A stretch of DNA of 64,000 nucleotides, taken from contig CM030714.1 of the NCBI GenBank assembly GCA_017979445.1, forward strand, positions 9,245,049 through 9,309,048, in the 5' to 3' direction. The notes beneath the pieces are model-generated. The model did not search any database, had not been told where the DNA came from, and saw only the letters and a list, made by a program, of their open reading frames with translations. The stretch is from Akebia trifoliata. Taxonomy: Eukaryota; Streptophyta; Magnoliopsida; Ranunculales; Lardizabalaceae. This document shows, in pieces, positions 45,467 through 58,510 of this stretch; the stretch's first letter is position 1; the number at the start of each line of letters is the position of its first letter. The position numbers were made by a program, and so were the translations under genes.

Positions 45467-48400
45467 CTACCCATCATCTACATAAGACTCTATGATCTGA
45501 GTTCTAACTGATATAGGGCTTCTCACTTTATGGACCCCATCAGTCCAAGTTAAGCTCCCAAAATAGTAACCTGTGTTCACAGTGTGTGTTGAGGTGATGG
45601 TGACACTGAAGGAGATAATCTTGGTTGTAGAATTGAAAACTAAATCACTGGGCGACACCGCTACGATTATGCCAAGTGGAGCCTCGATCACAGCTTCATA
45701 TACAGAGTTGACGCAACCCACATTGGTGACTGTTCTAGTGAGGGTGATGGGGTTTCTTAGGTTTGGAATTGTTATAGAAGGGAGATTTAGATCAAGGAAG
45801 GATGGCTCTTCACTTGGGCAGGTTGTGGGTTGTTGTGTAACTTGAGAGATAGACGAGTCATTGTAGCCCATCGAACATAAGTAGTAGTGAATGTAGTCGG
45901 ATGTGCCCATGTCGTATACAAGACCCGGATCAGCCGCTCTATTTGGATTTACAACACCACCTCCGAAATCAAATGGATCAGCAAGTTTTCGAGGCCCCCC
46001 CTCAGCGAAGATAGGCTCCCCAGATGGATCGGTCGTCCATGCTACAAATGATCATTTATTAGTGATTAGTTCTTTGAAGAAGTCATTAGAACATGATTAA
46101 GCTTCACCTATGATGTCTTTGACCTCTTAGGAATAAAAGAATTGGAGTTAGATCAAATGCAGAACTGATTTGATATTAGTTGGATCAGGTCCTTATCAAA
46201 TCACATTCTTATTGGCTTTCAATCATGGTTTCAAATCTCGTCCAAGACCGAGACAACTTGTTCGATACATCTCAGTATCGTCCACCAACGGGACGGATAG
46301 ACAAGTAATATGCATTGGATGAAATTTAAAACCACAGTTCATTTTTCTCATTGTTGAACAAAACGACTCAAATATATTGGAAAACTCATCCAAGACTCCA
46401 TCTCATTCATGGATGAGATGAGCCGTCAAAACGAGTTTTGAAACCATGGGTTTCAAATCCCATCAGATCTCAAATGGATAAGGTCCAAATTTGATTAAAT
46501 CAAATATATTTTAAAAAAAAAATTATAATTCATAATAAATAGGGGTTGGACTTTTGTCCAATGTCCATACAAGTTTAGATAAGGGACTCAATGAAGACCA
46601 CATAAAATTTACCCAATTTATTAGGGGTTAAATAAAAATCAAAAGATTATTGTAAAAAAAATAAAAATAAAATATGGTAGAAGCTACGATTAATTGTCTG
46701 GACCATAAGTAGGATGGGTATTTATCAGATCAAATCTGATTTTATATACAAAATATAAATTAATTTCATATATTTAAACAAAATGTATAATAAAATTTAC
46801 GTAATCTCTCACATTTTATCACATTGGGACATGATTGATCTAGAAATGATTCCATTTGTTATCAAAATGGGAGCCTTATCATGGTCACCTTATTTTTCAT
46901 CTAAATAATGGCAAACTGGAAAGAATATGAAATGGGCATACCAGTTGTGACAATTGCTGATTTTATAGCAGATGGGGACCAATCGGAGTACAACGATTTC
47001 AATAATGCAACGATTCCTGCAACATGTGGGGTCGCCATGGAGGTTCCCGAGTGAAATGCATATCCACCATCCATAAAGGGATCAAAGGGGGAACTTGCTG
47101 CAAGTATACTGACACCTGGTGCACCTATATCCGGCTGTGGCACACAGAAACATAACCTTAGAGGGTCTTAATGAAAATTTTTGAATTGTAAAGGCCTTGT
47201 GAAGATATTTCTACTATAATTAAAGGTGAAATGATAAAGAAAAAGTTGTTAATTATACCTTGAGAATAGCAGGTGCAATAGAACTAGGTCCCCGACATGA
47301 AAAATGGGCTACTCTGGTTGACACAGGCTTACCTACTAAAGTCTTTGATGGGCTTAGCTTCACCACAGGTGACCTGCACACCCAACCACCACAGTGAAAC
47401 CATGTCTTCTTGTCTAACCCTTTATAAATTAGAGCTCTCCAAGGGTCTGGTTTTGGCCCAGACTGGCCCACCTATTGTGGACTAATTTAGTAATATTACT
47501 AAGCCCATTTAGTTATTGGACTGGGTTAGGTAGGCCCAATTAAAGTTTATGGTCAGCTCGGGATTGGAGGTAACCCGTCATGGCTCGATAACTTGCATTA
47601 TAATTTTACTTATAATTGTTATGGGTCAGGATTGGAGGATAACTATTTGTTACGATATTTTTTACAACATCACTTGGATGTCTTCCATATTTTTCTTTGT
47701 TTCTTACAACACCATCAAATGGTTCTAACAAGTTGTTTTAACAAGTAGCTGTCCCCCGATCTTACCAAATTGTTATAACTTATAATTGGTGATACTTGAG
47801 AAAACAAACTATCCATCTAAACAAAAGATCTATTGTTCGAATATATATATATATATATGGGGACGGTTCAGCAGCCCTAAAGTTTGCCAAGTTTGGTGCC
47901 AAACATTTTTCAAAATATGGGTTAGAAGCTTTGGAATGAGCTGATTTTTTGTGAGGATGATCTCTATGATGAGGAGATCATCCTCACCAAAAATCAGCCT
48001 ATTCCAAAACTTCTAACCCCATCAAAAGTGATTTACAAAAATTGGACGGTCCACGATTCTTCAACTTGTAAACTAGGGTTAAAAGTTTCAAAATGAGCTG
48101 ATTTTTTTTTAGGATGGTCTCTTCACCGTAGAGATCATCCTCACAAAAAATCAGTCTATTCCAAAACTTCTAACCCCATCAAAATTGATTTACAAAAAAT
48201 GTTTGGCACCAAACTTGGCAAACTTTAGGGCTGCCGAACCGTTCCCTATATATATATATATATGGGAAATGTTCAACAACAAACATTTTGGCAAAACATT
48301 TTTCAAAACATGGGTTAGAGGTTTTGGAATGGGCTGATTTTTGGTGAGGATGATCTCTACAGTGAGGAGATCATCCTCACCAAAAATCAGCTCATTCCAA

Positions 48401-50526
48401 AATTGCTAACCCCATCAAAAATGGTTTACAAAAAATGGACGGTCCACAAGTTTTCAACTTGTAAATTGGGGCTAGAAGTTTTGGAATGGGCTGATTTTTG
48501 GTGATGATGATCTCCTCACCGTAGAGATCATCCTCACCAAAAATCAGCCCATTCCAAAACCTCTAACCTATGTTTTGAAAAATGTTTTGCGAAAATGTTT
48601 GTCAAAATGTTTGTTGCTGAACGGGACCCTATATATATATATATATATATATTCTCCTAATGACAAGGGTTCTGGATCTGTAGGCCTGATTAGTAGGGGT
48701 GAGGCAGTTGACCTCTTCGAGCATCATATCTCACCCTTGTTGAAGTATGGCTCAAAAATCAATTAGGTTCGGTTTAAGTGTGTGTATTGTTGGGTCGGTC
48801 CAAGATAATTGAGTTGGGTTTGTTACTTATGTCAGTGACCCACTTATATAGTGTTTTTAAAAAGGGTTTTGTTATAAGAAGTCTAACTTCAAGTCCAAGT
48901 CTTTTCTAAAGAAAAGAGTAGAGAAAAAAAGAAACCCAAAAGAGGCGAGGTTGAGAAATTTGAGAAGATTAAGATCTAGAAGAAGGCGAATCTAAGTGAC
49001 AAATGACGTCCTTGTAAAAATTTTCCCCGTTTTCTTCATAGTGAAATCGAGCTCCAACGCTCATACCTTAGTGGATGTAGCATTTAGGTGAACCACGTAA
49101 AATCTCGTGTTGTGGGTATTGTTTTTTTTTTTTTTTTGTCTTCTTTACATTTGCTACTATTACTTGGGTTACCCTTCATTGTCATTATCAAACAAAGTCT
49201 TAGAAGGTGTAACATATAAAGTGTTTGATCAAATTATTAAGTGAGCTTCACAAGAGTGTTTACATACACAATAGCCCTAACCCCCTAGGTACATGCAATA
49301 CCTTGGAAACCATACATACTCGGTAAACAAGGAAAAATCCCTATGGGTGGCCAACAAGAAGGACTTGAACTCAAGACCTCTCCCCTTTTGGAGGTGACAT
49401 TTGATTATGTGATGATCTGGATCATGTGTTTTTCATAGGTGACTAGAACTTGACCCTTTTACAATACATATATTGAGTTTTGATGATCCGAAAAATACCT
49501 ACAGCCCTTTTCTTCTTATGCGGACTACCTTTTAGTAGTCCATCCGAAACGATTTGTTGGTCGGGGGGAGCGATCCTAGGAGGTTTGTTGTCATATAAAT
49601 AATAAAATTTGAATGGGCCCATCACAGATTTTAGGCATGTGGGCTGGCCCATTGAGTAAAATCTAAGTTGGCTATTTTACCTGGTAGAGCGAATATAAAT
49701 GAGAATTTGTGTTCCAAGCTCATAGTCTACTTGAATGCAGGGGAAGTCATCTGTACATGGAGTCAAACGACTACTAGGATTCTTTGCCAAAATGACCCCA
49801 ACACCGCCAGCTGCTTTAACGGCAGAAGAAGCTGTTGCTGCTGCATTTGCCACTGTTGTGAAGCAGAGCACAACATTTCCAGCCACTGAAGTTCCATTTA
49901 GTGAGAGACTTTCACAAACACTGATAATAAAGACAACCATGTTAATAATACTGTTTTGGTAATACTTAATAGGAAATAATTGCAATATTAGAGAGAATAA
50001 TTGCAACCATGAATTTATATTTACCCTGCTGAAATGGGTACAAAACCTGGGTTCTCTGGGTATACCAAGCCTGTGAATCCAATCTCTTCCCCAGCAAACA
50101 AGGCTTGACCCTACAAAATTTACCAAAAATTTATATATATATATATAGGGAAATGTTCAGCACCCTAAGTTTTACCACACATTTTAACAAACGTTTTTTG
50201 TCCTACATGGGTTAGAAGTTTTGGAATGAGCTGATTTTTGGTGAGGATGATCTCTATGATTAGAAGATCATCCTCCCCAAAAATCAGCCCATTCCGAAAT
50301 GTTTAGCCCCATGTTTACACGTTGAAAAATCGTGGACCGTCCACTTTTTGTAAGTCAATTTTGATGGGGTTAGAAGTTTTGGAATGAGCTGATTTTTGGT
50401 GAGGATGATCTCCTCACCATAGAGATCATCCTCACCAAAAATCAGCTCATTCCAAAACTTCTAACCCATGTAAGACAAAACGCGTTTGTTAAAGTGTGTG
50501 GTAAAACTAAGGGTGGCCAACGGGAC

Positions 50527-50563
<37 letters not shown>

Positions 50564-53500
50564 TCAAAATAAGGGTATAAAGGTAAATTTGGTTACAACC
50601 AATTTTAGTATAAGTAAATTACCAAAATGGGTATACATCATTCTTGATAATATTCTAAAAACTTGTCTTAGATAGCAATTTCAGAATCATATGTGCCCCC
50701 CTTTTTTTTGTTGTACTCTCTTCATAGTTTTGAATTTTGTCTATCGACTCAAAACTCAGTCGAGTCGACTTGATTTAGTAGGATTATGAGGTGGTACTTG
50801 ACCACAAAACTCGATGTTACCCATTTGTTGAGTCAATTCGGAGGCCAAGTCCACTCGAATTCACCAGGGTTAGAAACTTGACTATGTTTTTTTAAGTTAT
50901 ATATATAATACTTTTATGGAGAATTATTTGTTTTGAAATATTAAAATTGACTCCTCCGAATTGACTCTTAATTTTTTGACTCAACTCCATTCTACCCGAT
51001 GGGCATCGTATTTGAGACGAGTTTTCGAGTTCTAAAACCATGCTTTCCTCCACATACTACATCTAATACTCTATTAATATAAATTACTTTCAAAACTTGC
51101 ATTTGTTACATAGTACTATAGTGATTGAGAACATACCCAAATTGTTCTATTGTTTCCAAGTGTAATGGGTGTAGGGAATGATCGATCAATGGTGGTGGCG
51201 GCAATGGTTAGAATCCATGGCGCCGTGTTCACTACTGTTTGAGCAAATGGGCCAGCATTTCCAGCTGCACAAACAACAGTGATTCCCCTGGCAACCGCAT
51301 GGAATGACCCAACATTAATCCCATCACGTTCATCAACATCAGAGAAGAGAGGAACATCGGACCCTATTGATATAGACAACACATCGACCCCATCATGTAT
51401 GGCTTCATCCATGGCTTTTAACATATCAGCCGAAGCGCATAGTCCGCCTAGAATATTCCAACATACTTTGTACATGGCTAACCGTGCTCGAGGTGCACCA
51501 CCTCTCATTGTGCCAAGACCAAGACCTTTGTAGCTTGTGTTGCCAACAAAAGAACCACCAGCTATGGTTGAGGTGTGTGTGCCATGTCCAATAGCATCTC
51601 TCGGGGATAAGTAGTCTATGTTCTCAGTGGTGTTGAATGGCTGTCCGTAATCAGCGAGAAACCCTTTGATGAACCAACGAGCTCCTATAATTTTTCGGTT
51701 ACAATTTGTTGAATTGAAGAGCTCCCCTGACTCGCAAACTCCTTTCCATTGAGATGGGATGGGTCCTAGCCCATCATCATTGAATACTTCATATTCGGGC
51801 AATATTCCTGTTCATATATGCACTTGTGTCACATACGCACACCTAGACTTATATATGGTGTATGTAACGTTCAAGACTTCATAGGAACATCTACCATAAA
51901 ATATAAAAACAAGGGACGTCATTATCATTGTGCAATGGCATTTTTATAAATAAAATTTTTAAGATTTTTTTTTTTTTTTTTTTGATAATTATAAGAAGAG
52001 CCTGATTAGGAAACTGTTTTTGTTATAAAAACACCACAATAATAATTTGTTTGTTTTTATTTTTCTCTTTTACTGAAAGATAAAATAATAAATGCTTTTG
52101 AAAGGCGTTTATAAAAAATCAAGAGTTATAGAGTATATAGATAGAGAGAAAAAGAAACCTGTATCCAAGAGGCCTATAATAGCTCCATCTCCCATGTTGG
52201 CGTCATAAAGAAGATTGTTGGGAGACTGATAAGAGAGGCCAAGGTAATCCCAACTCCTTGTTGTTTGTAATTTGTGAAGGCGATTGGGTATGACATGTAC
52301 CACACCAGGTAACTCTACAACCCATCAATAACACACAATATGCCATAAACACCAACTGAATTTGAAAAAAATAAAACAAAATAAATGCCCAAATGATCAT
52401 AATTACTTCTTAATTTGAAAATTTTTTTGACAATCTAATAGGAAACGAAACTGAGAATATTAGATTAATAAGAAGAGATATATGATCTACACATTCAACG
52501 TAACAACATGCACGAGACAGCTTTAGTTCATGTACCACAATGCATCTCTTCGCATATCCTCACGATATATATTGACACCAATAATAATCAGTTAGAAGGA
52601 TTCAATTAGATTAGATTGAATTTTGATTATATTTTCATATTGGTGGACTCTCTTGACTCTATAAAAATTTAATAAGTTTAATGTAATCACATCCGAAAAA
52701 TATGAATAATATTCAAGCTTTCTACATGATATACCATTGCTAGGGCACATTTCATTTCATATTTTCATATCTTTAAGATATGGATTGACGTCAATTAGGA
52801 TCAATTTGATTGTATATTTGAATTTTATACTCTGTAGGGGCGGCCTAACAACTAACAAAAACGCTATTTGTTTAAGAGGTTTGAGGCCATTTAATTAATG
52901 CATAATTAGACCACTTTTGTTGACCTTCATAATATATATTCGATTATATATTGAATTGTTTATATTTAAAAGATTACCTTTTGAACTAACCAAAATGGTA
53001 TTTATTTAAGAGGTTTAAGACCATTTAGTCCATAATTGGATCAGTTTTGTTGATCAATTACAAAACCTCAATAAATAGTCTTAAAAAAATCCAATTTTTA
53101 ATTCAAACTGATTTAATTTATATGACTTGGAGAAGATTTGGTTCGACCAGCTTACCTTAATTGTGACCAAATTCTCTGTTTTTCTAACTAACTAGAAAGA
53201 AAAAAAAAAGTTTTAATTATAAAATAATAATAATATAATAAATAAAAAGACCTGCAAGTCTTTGTGCTTGACATGGTGTGAGCTTGGCTGCAAAACCAGA
53301 GAATCCATGCTTGTAACTGTACACCATTGAATTGGCTGCGGCTTCCTTGCTGCAACATCAAAAATTCAAAATTACATTTTAAATAGACCCCACACCCCAT
53401 TTTTTTTTATACTAAATTTAATTAAAAATAAGAAAAAATTAATTAAAAAATGTGCCATGAATGTGGAGTTTTATCAATGGTGCACCTTCCTAGTACAGTA

Positions 53501-54555
53501 GCAAGCATGTCATGATGTGAATCTGTGATGAGCTTTGGATCATTGTGCCTCTTCTCTCCCATATAAATGATGTGAACCTGTTGATTCTTATTTTCTTTAG
53601 ATACCCAAATAAGTTAGGCCTCGTTTGGGAATGCAAGTGCTCGGTAAAAGTGCTTTATAGAAGCACTTTCTTTGGGTGGAAGTGGTTTTGTACTATTTGA
53701 TCATTTGCCAACAATGGTTATGAAGTTAATTTTTTTTAAACAAATTTTCTTGGACATTTTGGTAATTGCATTAATAATAGAAGGTCATTTTCATACTAAG
53801 AAAGACATAATTTCAAGTTCCTTCGATTTAATATTTTTGAAAACTTAACCAAAAAGGGAGGTGTCTTGGGTTCGAACCCCTTTGTTTGCTACTCACATGT
53901 ATTATTCCGACTTATTTGGTATGTGTAGTTTGTGGGGTACTACGGGTCAGGACAACCTCATCATCAAGAAAAATGTTTTAAAAATTGAACTAATAATTAA
54001 ACAAAAAATTTATCAAATTGGTTCAACTGATTGAATTAATTTATATTAAGTAATAAGTTAGAAATATGTATTTTTTTTTCTTCGTAGTATACCTTGATTC
54101 CTTTTCATAAAAAATAACATTTACAAAAACATCGATGGTTCACCGACCCACCGATTTTGTAACTAGATCCCATTGAATTTGGTCAAACCACTGATTGGTC
54201 TGGGTTTAAAATATTGTTTCAAATTCTTGCAAATGTTGGAAGCATGAAGTGAATTTGAGATAATTTTATTTTTCTCTTCTACCCGCTTTTCGTTTGTCTC
54301 AATGCTTTACCAAACATTAATTTGAACCCAAAAATGATTTTGAGCATGAAAAGCGCTCAATCACCAAACACGTTCCCAAACGCTACCTTATAGAATTTGA
54401 AAAAACAAAAAATCCAAGAAAATGTTAGAATTACATACCTTGCTAGTTGCATCAGCAGATATTGTAAAGATGCATTGCTTGTTGAGAAGGATGAGAAGAG
54501 AAATTAAACCAAGTAAGGTTGTGTTGGGGTTCTTGCCTACAAGAAGGAAGGCCAT
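45467..54555 (-). CDS. SBT3-like subtilisin-like serine protease, complete, 10 exons
   Basis: Secreted S8A subtilase of 780 residues. Exons: 54555-54439, 53577-53486, 53349-53252, 52314-52159, 51807-51137, 50110-50025, 49920-49681, 47373-47259, 47134-46942 and 46041-45467. Summed length is 2343 nt, exactly 781 codons, with GT-AG at every border. Domains: signal peptide (1 to about 33), I9 propeptide (VHIIYMGE to about Q119, with the mature enzyme likely starting [10 protein letters not shown]), catalytic D153 (GLLDTG), H229 (GHGTHT), oxyanion N338 (AAGNAGP), PA insert (about 379-486), catalytic S557 (GTSMATPH) and a C-terminal Fn3-like domain. Likely acts in the apoplast; the substrate is unknown. 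The motifs and the conserved exon layout point to the SBT3 group. ATG 54555 is preferred over 54597 because of the TATA position. Introns carry at least five MITEs, yet the coding sequence is intact. Confidence 0.93.
46224..46448. mobile_element. MITE in subtilase intron 9 (ATGGTTT...AAACCAT ends)
   Basis: Ends CATGGTTTCAAATCTCGTC and, on the right, ACGAGTTTTGAAACCATG are inverted repeats. Internal words CCGAGACAACTTGTTCGATA and TCATTGTTGAACAA recur in opposite orientation in the related copy at 56225-56452. Confidence 0.65.
47859..48246. mobile_element. (TA)n-inserted nested-hairpin MITE, copy a, in subtilase intron 7
   Basis: 388 bp between (AT)n tracts. Outer arms GGACGGTTCAGCAGCCCTAA / TTAGGGCTGCCGAACCGTTC pair. 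Inside are two separate smaller hairpins, each GCTGATTTTTTGTGAGGATG... facing ...CATCCTCACCAAAAATCAGC. The fold is a stem with two inner arms. Non-coding. Confidence 0.82.
48264..48629. mobile_element. (TA)n-inserted nested-hairpin MITE, copy b, in subtilase intron 7
   Basis: 366 bp, sharing the (TA)n tract 48247-48263 with copy a. Outer arms GGGAAATGTTCAACAACAAA / TTTGTTGCTGAACGGGACCC. Same two inner GATGATCTC/GAGATCATC hairpins and the central GGACGGTCCAC. Confidence 0.82.
50148..50528. mobile_element. (TA)n-inserted nested-hairpin MITE, copy c, in subtilase intron 5
   Basis: 381 bp between (TA)n tracts. Outer arms GGGAAATGTTCAGCACCCTA / CTAAGGGTGGCCAACGGGACCC are imperfect. The two inner hairpins are as in copies a and b; the centre is GGACCGTCCAC. 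Confidence 0.82.
53617..54387. mobile_element. Harbinger-like MITE in subtilase intron 1, TSD TTA
   Basis: 771 bp. Left end GGCCTCGTTTGGGAATGC; right end, as reverse complement, GGTAGCGTTTGGGAACGTG. TTA flanks both sides (53614-53616, 54388-54390). Subterminal AAGTGCTT / GAAAAGCGCT words. The right boundary lies about 50 bp from the exon 1 donor. No ORF. Confidence 0.78.
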
Positions 54556-54603
54556 GGTGCCTCTGAGTGAGTGAGAGAGAGAGAGAGAGGTGGCCAAAAT
54601 GAG

Positions 54604-54610
54604 ATTTATA
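54604..54610 (-). promoter_or_regulatory. Putative TATA box of the complete subtilase gene
   Basis: The minus strand reads TATAAAT about 50 bases upstream of ATG 54555, implying a short leader (about 20 nt) that contains a (GA)n/(CT)n tract. An ATG at 54597 would then lie upstream of the transcript start. Confidence 0.4.
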
Positions 54611-55129
54611 GAATTTATGAGGGGACCTTCAAAGGGTTATTTTCTAAGAATAATCTAAGGACATTATTATATAATGCACCAAAGTCAATGTTTGTGTTTT
54701 TATTTTTAATTGTTTTAAATTTTAATAATCATCCCATGTTTATCTTTACTAACATTTTTATAACTTGTTTACTAAACTAGCCTTCTATTTTATATGTTTG
54801 TGGTACCCCTCTTGGTTTAGATGAAAAATCAGAGATATCCCTGGTTTTAAGACTGATGATATACTCCTTGACTTCAGTCTTGCATACAGACTAACATAAA
54901 ATGATGGAAATGTCCTTGCATCTTCTCCCTCTTGTAAAAAAAAAAATACCCTTTGTCTTTAGCTTTGCAGATTGAACATGAAATCTTGAGATTGAAGATT
55001 ATGGTGGAAAATTCTTCATTTACCATCCAACACATCGAGATCACTAATGTGTGAGTTTCCATTTGTTATAGATGTGATCTTCTCCTCAAAATTACTATCA
55101 CCCTCACAACGTGAATAAAGCTTATATTT

Positions 55130-55270
55130 GACGGACCAAGACGTCAAAATTTTCATTGTTGATTTTTTTTTCAATGGACCGAAGCCATCGAATTAATGGA
55201 GGATGGGAAAAGTTTGATGGTTCTAAGCCGTTGAATTGAGGAACATAAAAAATTTCAACGGCCATGGGCT
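55130..55270. mobile_element. Degraded relative of the CACTA-type MITE at 59696
   Basis: Shares, in opposite orientation, the GACGGACCAAGACGTCAAAA-like, CATCGAATTAATGGAGGATG and GCCATGGGCTGTCAAAATT-like words of the 289-bp element at 59696-59984. Termini not preserved. Confidence 0.5.
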
Positions 55271-55319
55271 GTCAAAATTCAATTTCTAAAACTTATGGGC
55301 TTTGACCTATCGAATAATG

Positions 55320-56790
55320 AGTCCAAATCAAAGCTTATCAGATCGATAATGAATCAAACTTGATTCATTGATAGACTTAAGTATTATTATGTCCTTTTAG
55401 TTATTAATTAGTCAAATCTGGGTTAGACCTATTTCATGTTTAAGGCCGAGCTCAGACTAGAAAAGTAGGCCTGTGGCTCGGTTCCGTTAGCATAATATCC
55501 TATCGATTGTTCAAAAAGTCATTTTCGGAGAATATACTCTAAAATGAATTGATATCCCAACAATTATTCCTATAGATTATCAAATCAAATGAAGGAAAAA
55601 AAGTGATTATTTTCTACTATGTCTTTAATACTAGACCACACATAGACTTCTATTTGAAAAATTAAACCACTCATGGATGCTACAATGACAAGTTTAAACT
55701 TGTACATGAGAGTGATGAGATAATTATTGAGATTGAATTCTCGGGCTATGAGTGGGCTGGATTTTTGTCCGACCCAATTTTTCGTGGATTGGGTTTGGGA
55801 AGTATTACTATTTGACTGTCAAAGATGGGATCAGATTCAAAATTGGTTTGGGTCGAGGATTTGGGTTCCAGTGATGACATGATCCAGACCTGATCCAATA
55901 AGAGTCCAAACCGAAACTTATCGGATTGATTTCAATCCGATCCAAATGCATTGACAGTCCTATTAGTATTACTATGTCCATTTAAAATTCATTCCAGTTA
56001 GTTTAAACCAGGGTGGCCCAGTCCAATAACATTTATTGTCATTTTTATTTTATTTTTAATGATGAACATTTATTGGCCCGGTTCGCTTAATTAGCATATC
56101 TTATCAATTGTTCAAAAAGTCAATTTCAGAGAAAAGTTTGAATGATTAAATCAGGCACATTCATTTTATGATGATAGGTTTAATTTCAACTTTTACATAA
56201 ATCGCATATTGAGAGGGTTTGAGTCATGGTTTTAAAACTTATTTTAATGTCTCGTCTCATCCGTGAATGAGACTGAGTCGTCTCGGACGAATTTTTCGAT
56301 ATGTTCGAGACATCTTGTTCAACAATGAGAAAAATGAATGTGGGTTTTAAATCTTGTCTGATATGTTGATTAGTCTTTCCGTCTTGTTGCTGGGTGGTAC
56401 CGAGACAACTTGGGTTATACATCTCGGTCTCGGATGAGTTTAGAAACCAAGGTTTGAGTCTGGGGCTATGAGTGGACTGGATTTTAGTCCGCCCCAATTT
56501 TTCGTGGATTGGGTTTTGGAAGTATTATTATATTTCTGACTGTCCAAGATCGGATTAGGATCAAAAGTGGATCCATTCTGATTTGAAAACTTTGGATCTG
56601 GATTGAAGATTTGGATTTCAATCAAATAATCTATTAGTTCAATTCTTGATCAACCATATCTCGGTCCAAAAAATTTGGACAACAACATAAATTATATTAC
56701 ATATTTTGTTTAAATATAAGAATTTTATTTAGATTATTTATATACCAAATAGAAGTCCTATCCAGACCTGATCCAATAATAGATCAGATA
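55320..56790. repeat. Diverged direct tandem duplication, unit about 600 bp, between the two subtilase loci
   Basis: 55322 and 55907 both start GTCCAAA..AAACTTATC-like sequence. Further pairs: TTGTTCAAAAAGTCA (55507, 56110), then GGCTATGAGTGG and CCCAATTTTTCGTGGATTGG (55743, 56463). The second copy has an inserted MITE at about 56225-56452. No gene. Confidence 0.65.
56225..56452. mobile_element. MITE related to 46224-46448, inserted in the second 600-bp repeat
   Basis: Starts CATGGTTTTAAAACTT and ends GAGTTTAGAAACCAAGG. Internal AGACATCTTGTTCAACAATG and GTCTCGTCTCATCC match the reverse complement of the 46224 element. Confidence 0.55.
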
Positions 56791-57214
56791 CTATTACTTA
56801 TATACCAAATGGTAATTATATATATATTATTATCTTATAATAATATATATATAATTGAGGTATGGTGCATGGTCAACAAAACTGGTCCAATTAAACGGCC
56901 TGAAACCTCTTAAACAAATAATGTTTTTGTTAGTCAAAAGGCAGCCCAAACCCTCTAAATTAAGTTTCAAAACAATGGTTGCGTTTTAAGTAGAATTAAT
57001 GTAATCTAATATATTGTTGTCAATCCAAATCTTAAATATATGAAATTGTAGAGAACTTGAATTTTATTGATATATTTTGGATGTGATTACATTACATTAG
57101 ACCCATTAAATTAAAAATAAATTCAAAAGGATATGTGATGAGATGCATCCTAGTAAGTCTCATGCACGTTTTTGTATGATTTTATTGTAGGTTGTTGTTC
57201 ACGTAATTTGATTT

Positions 57215-58510
57215 GATATGCAGTGTTTTATACAAGACCTAACGACTAAGACTTGTATGTTGTGATTGATGCGGTGAATTTAGAGTTTCCTGGTGTGGGG
57301 TATGTGTCATACCTAACCACATTCACAAACTATAAACCTTCGTCTCTCTAATCATTCTGCTTCCAATGATCTTCTTCATAAGACCAACATGGGCCTCTTG
57401 GATTCAGGTTTCTCTCTCTCTCTCCCCCACACACACACACACACACACACATTTATGTGTGACACGAAGTGCTTATATGAACAGGAATATGGCCAGAATC
57501 CAAAGTTTTCAATGATGATGGATTAGGACCGATCCCATCTCCATGGAAAGGTTTTTGCCGGTCAGGAGAGCTCTTCAATTCATCAATTAATTGAAACCGA
57601 AAGCTTATTGGAGCTCGTTGGGATTGATACAAGTGCAGATAACTTGTCTACAAGAGATACCGGTGGCCACAGAACTCACACCTCAACCATTGCAGGTGGT
57701 TCCATTGTTACAAATGTGAGCAATTATGGATTTGGTCTTGGAGATGTTAGAGGTGGTGCACCTCGGGGACGATTAGCCATGTACAAGGTTTGTTGGGTAA
57801 CGACTAGCTTAGGAGGTGGAGCTGAGTGCATTTCTGCCGACATTCTCAAAGCATTTGATGCAGCGATACATGATGGGGTCAATGTGATATCAGTGTCGCT
57901 CAAGCTGTTCAATTACCTTTGCCTACAGATGTTGAGACTTTTAACATAATTGGCATTGGCTCATTCCATGCAGTTGCGAATAGGATCACTGTAGTGTGTG
58001 CAGGAGGAAATAATGGCCTAGATTCTCAGAGTATAGCAAATATATGAACTTGGATAATAACTGTTGCATCCAGCTCCATTGATCAGTTATTTTCTGCTCC
58101 GATTACACTTGGAAATGGTCAAACTCTAATGGGATGATTGATCAAAATTATGATATTGCATTTTAAAATACAAGTTTTACTTATAGTATCCCAATTGGAA
58201 AGCATATCAATGTACAAATAATTTGTTTCTGAATTAAATTTTGTTGGGTCAAGCCACGTATACTGGACCAGAGATTAAGTTTGCCGGTTTGTTTTTCTAT
58301 GGGAATAGGTGAAAAAACTACTTCATAACTTTTTAATCTAGAAATTTGTGTGTGGAACACAATAACAATCGGAAAAAAAAAATACAATTAAAAAAGAAGA
58401 CACTAACTCAATCCATTCTGCTCATATAATACCAGGCCACCAACAGATCGAAATGCATACTATACACATAACGTTTTAAGATTTATCATTTCTTTTTCTA
58501 TACTATCTTA
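57215..58510 (+). pseudogene. Broken subtilase, exon 4-5 block, first tandem copy
   Basis: Exon 4 remnant near 57283-57409 (GAGTTTCCTGGTGTGG on, with an internal deletion, but ending GGCCTCTTGGATTCAG). Exon 5 remnant 57485 to about 58137: [11 protein letters not shown], a stop before NRKLIGARW, then [26 protein letters not shown] and [20 protein letters not shown], followed by a frameshift. The His motif reads GHRTHT instead of GHGTHT. Derived from a gene like 45467-54555 on the other strand; sequence upstream (56850-57180) resembles that gene's intron 3 in reverse. Confidence 0.85.
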
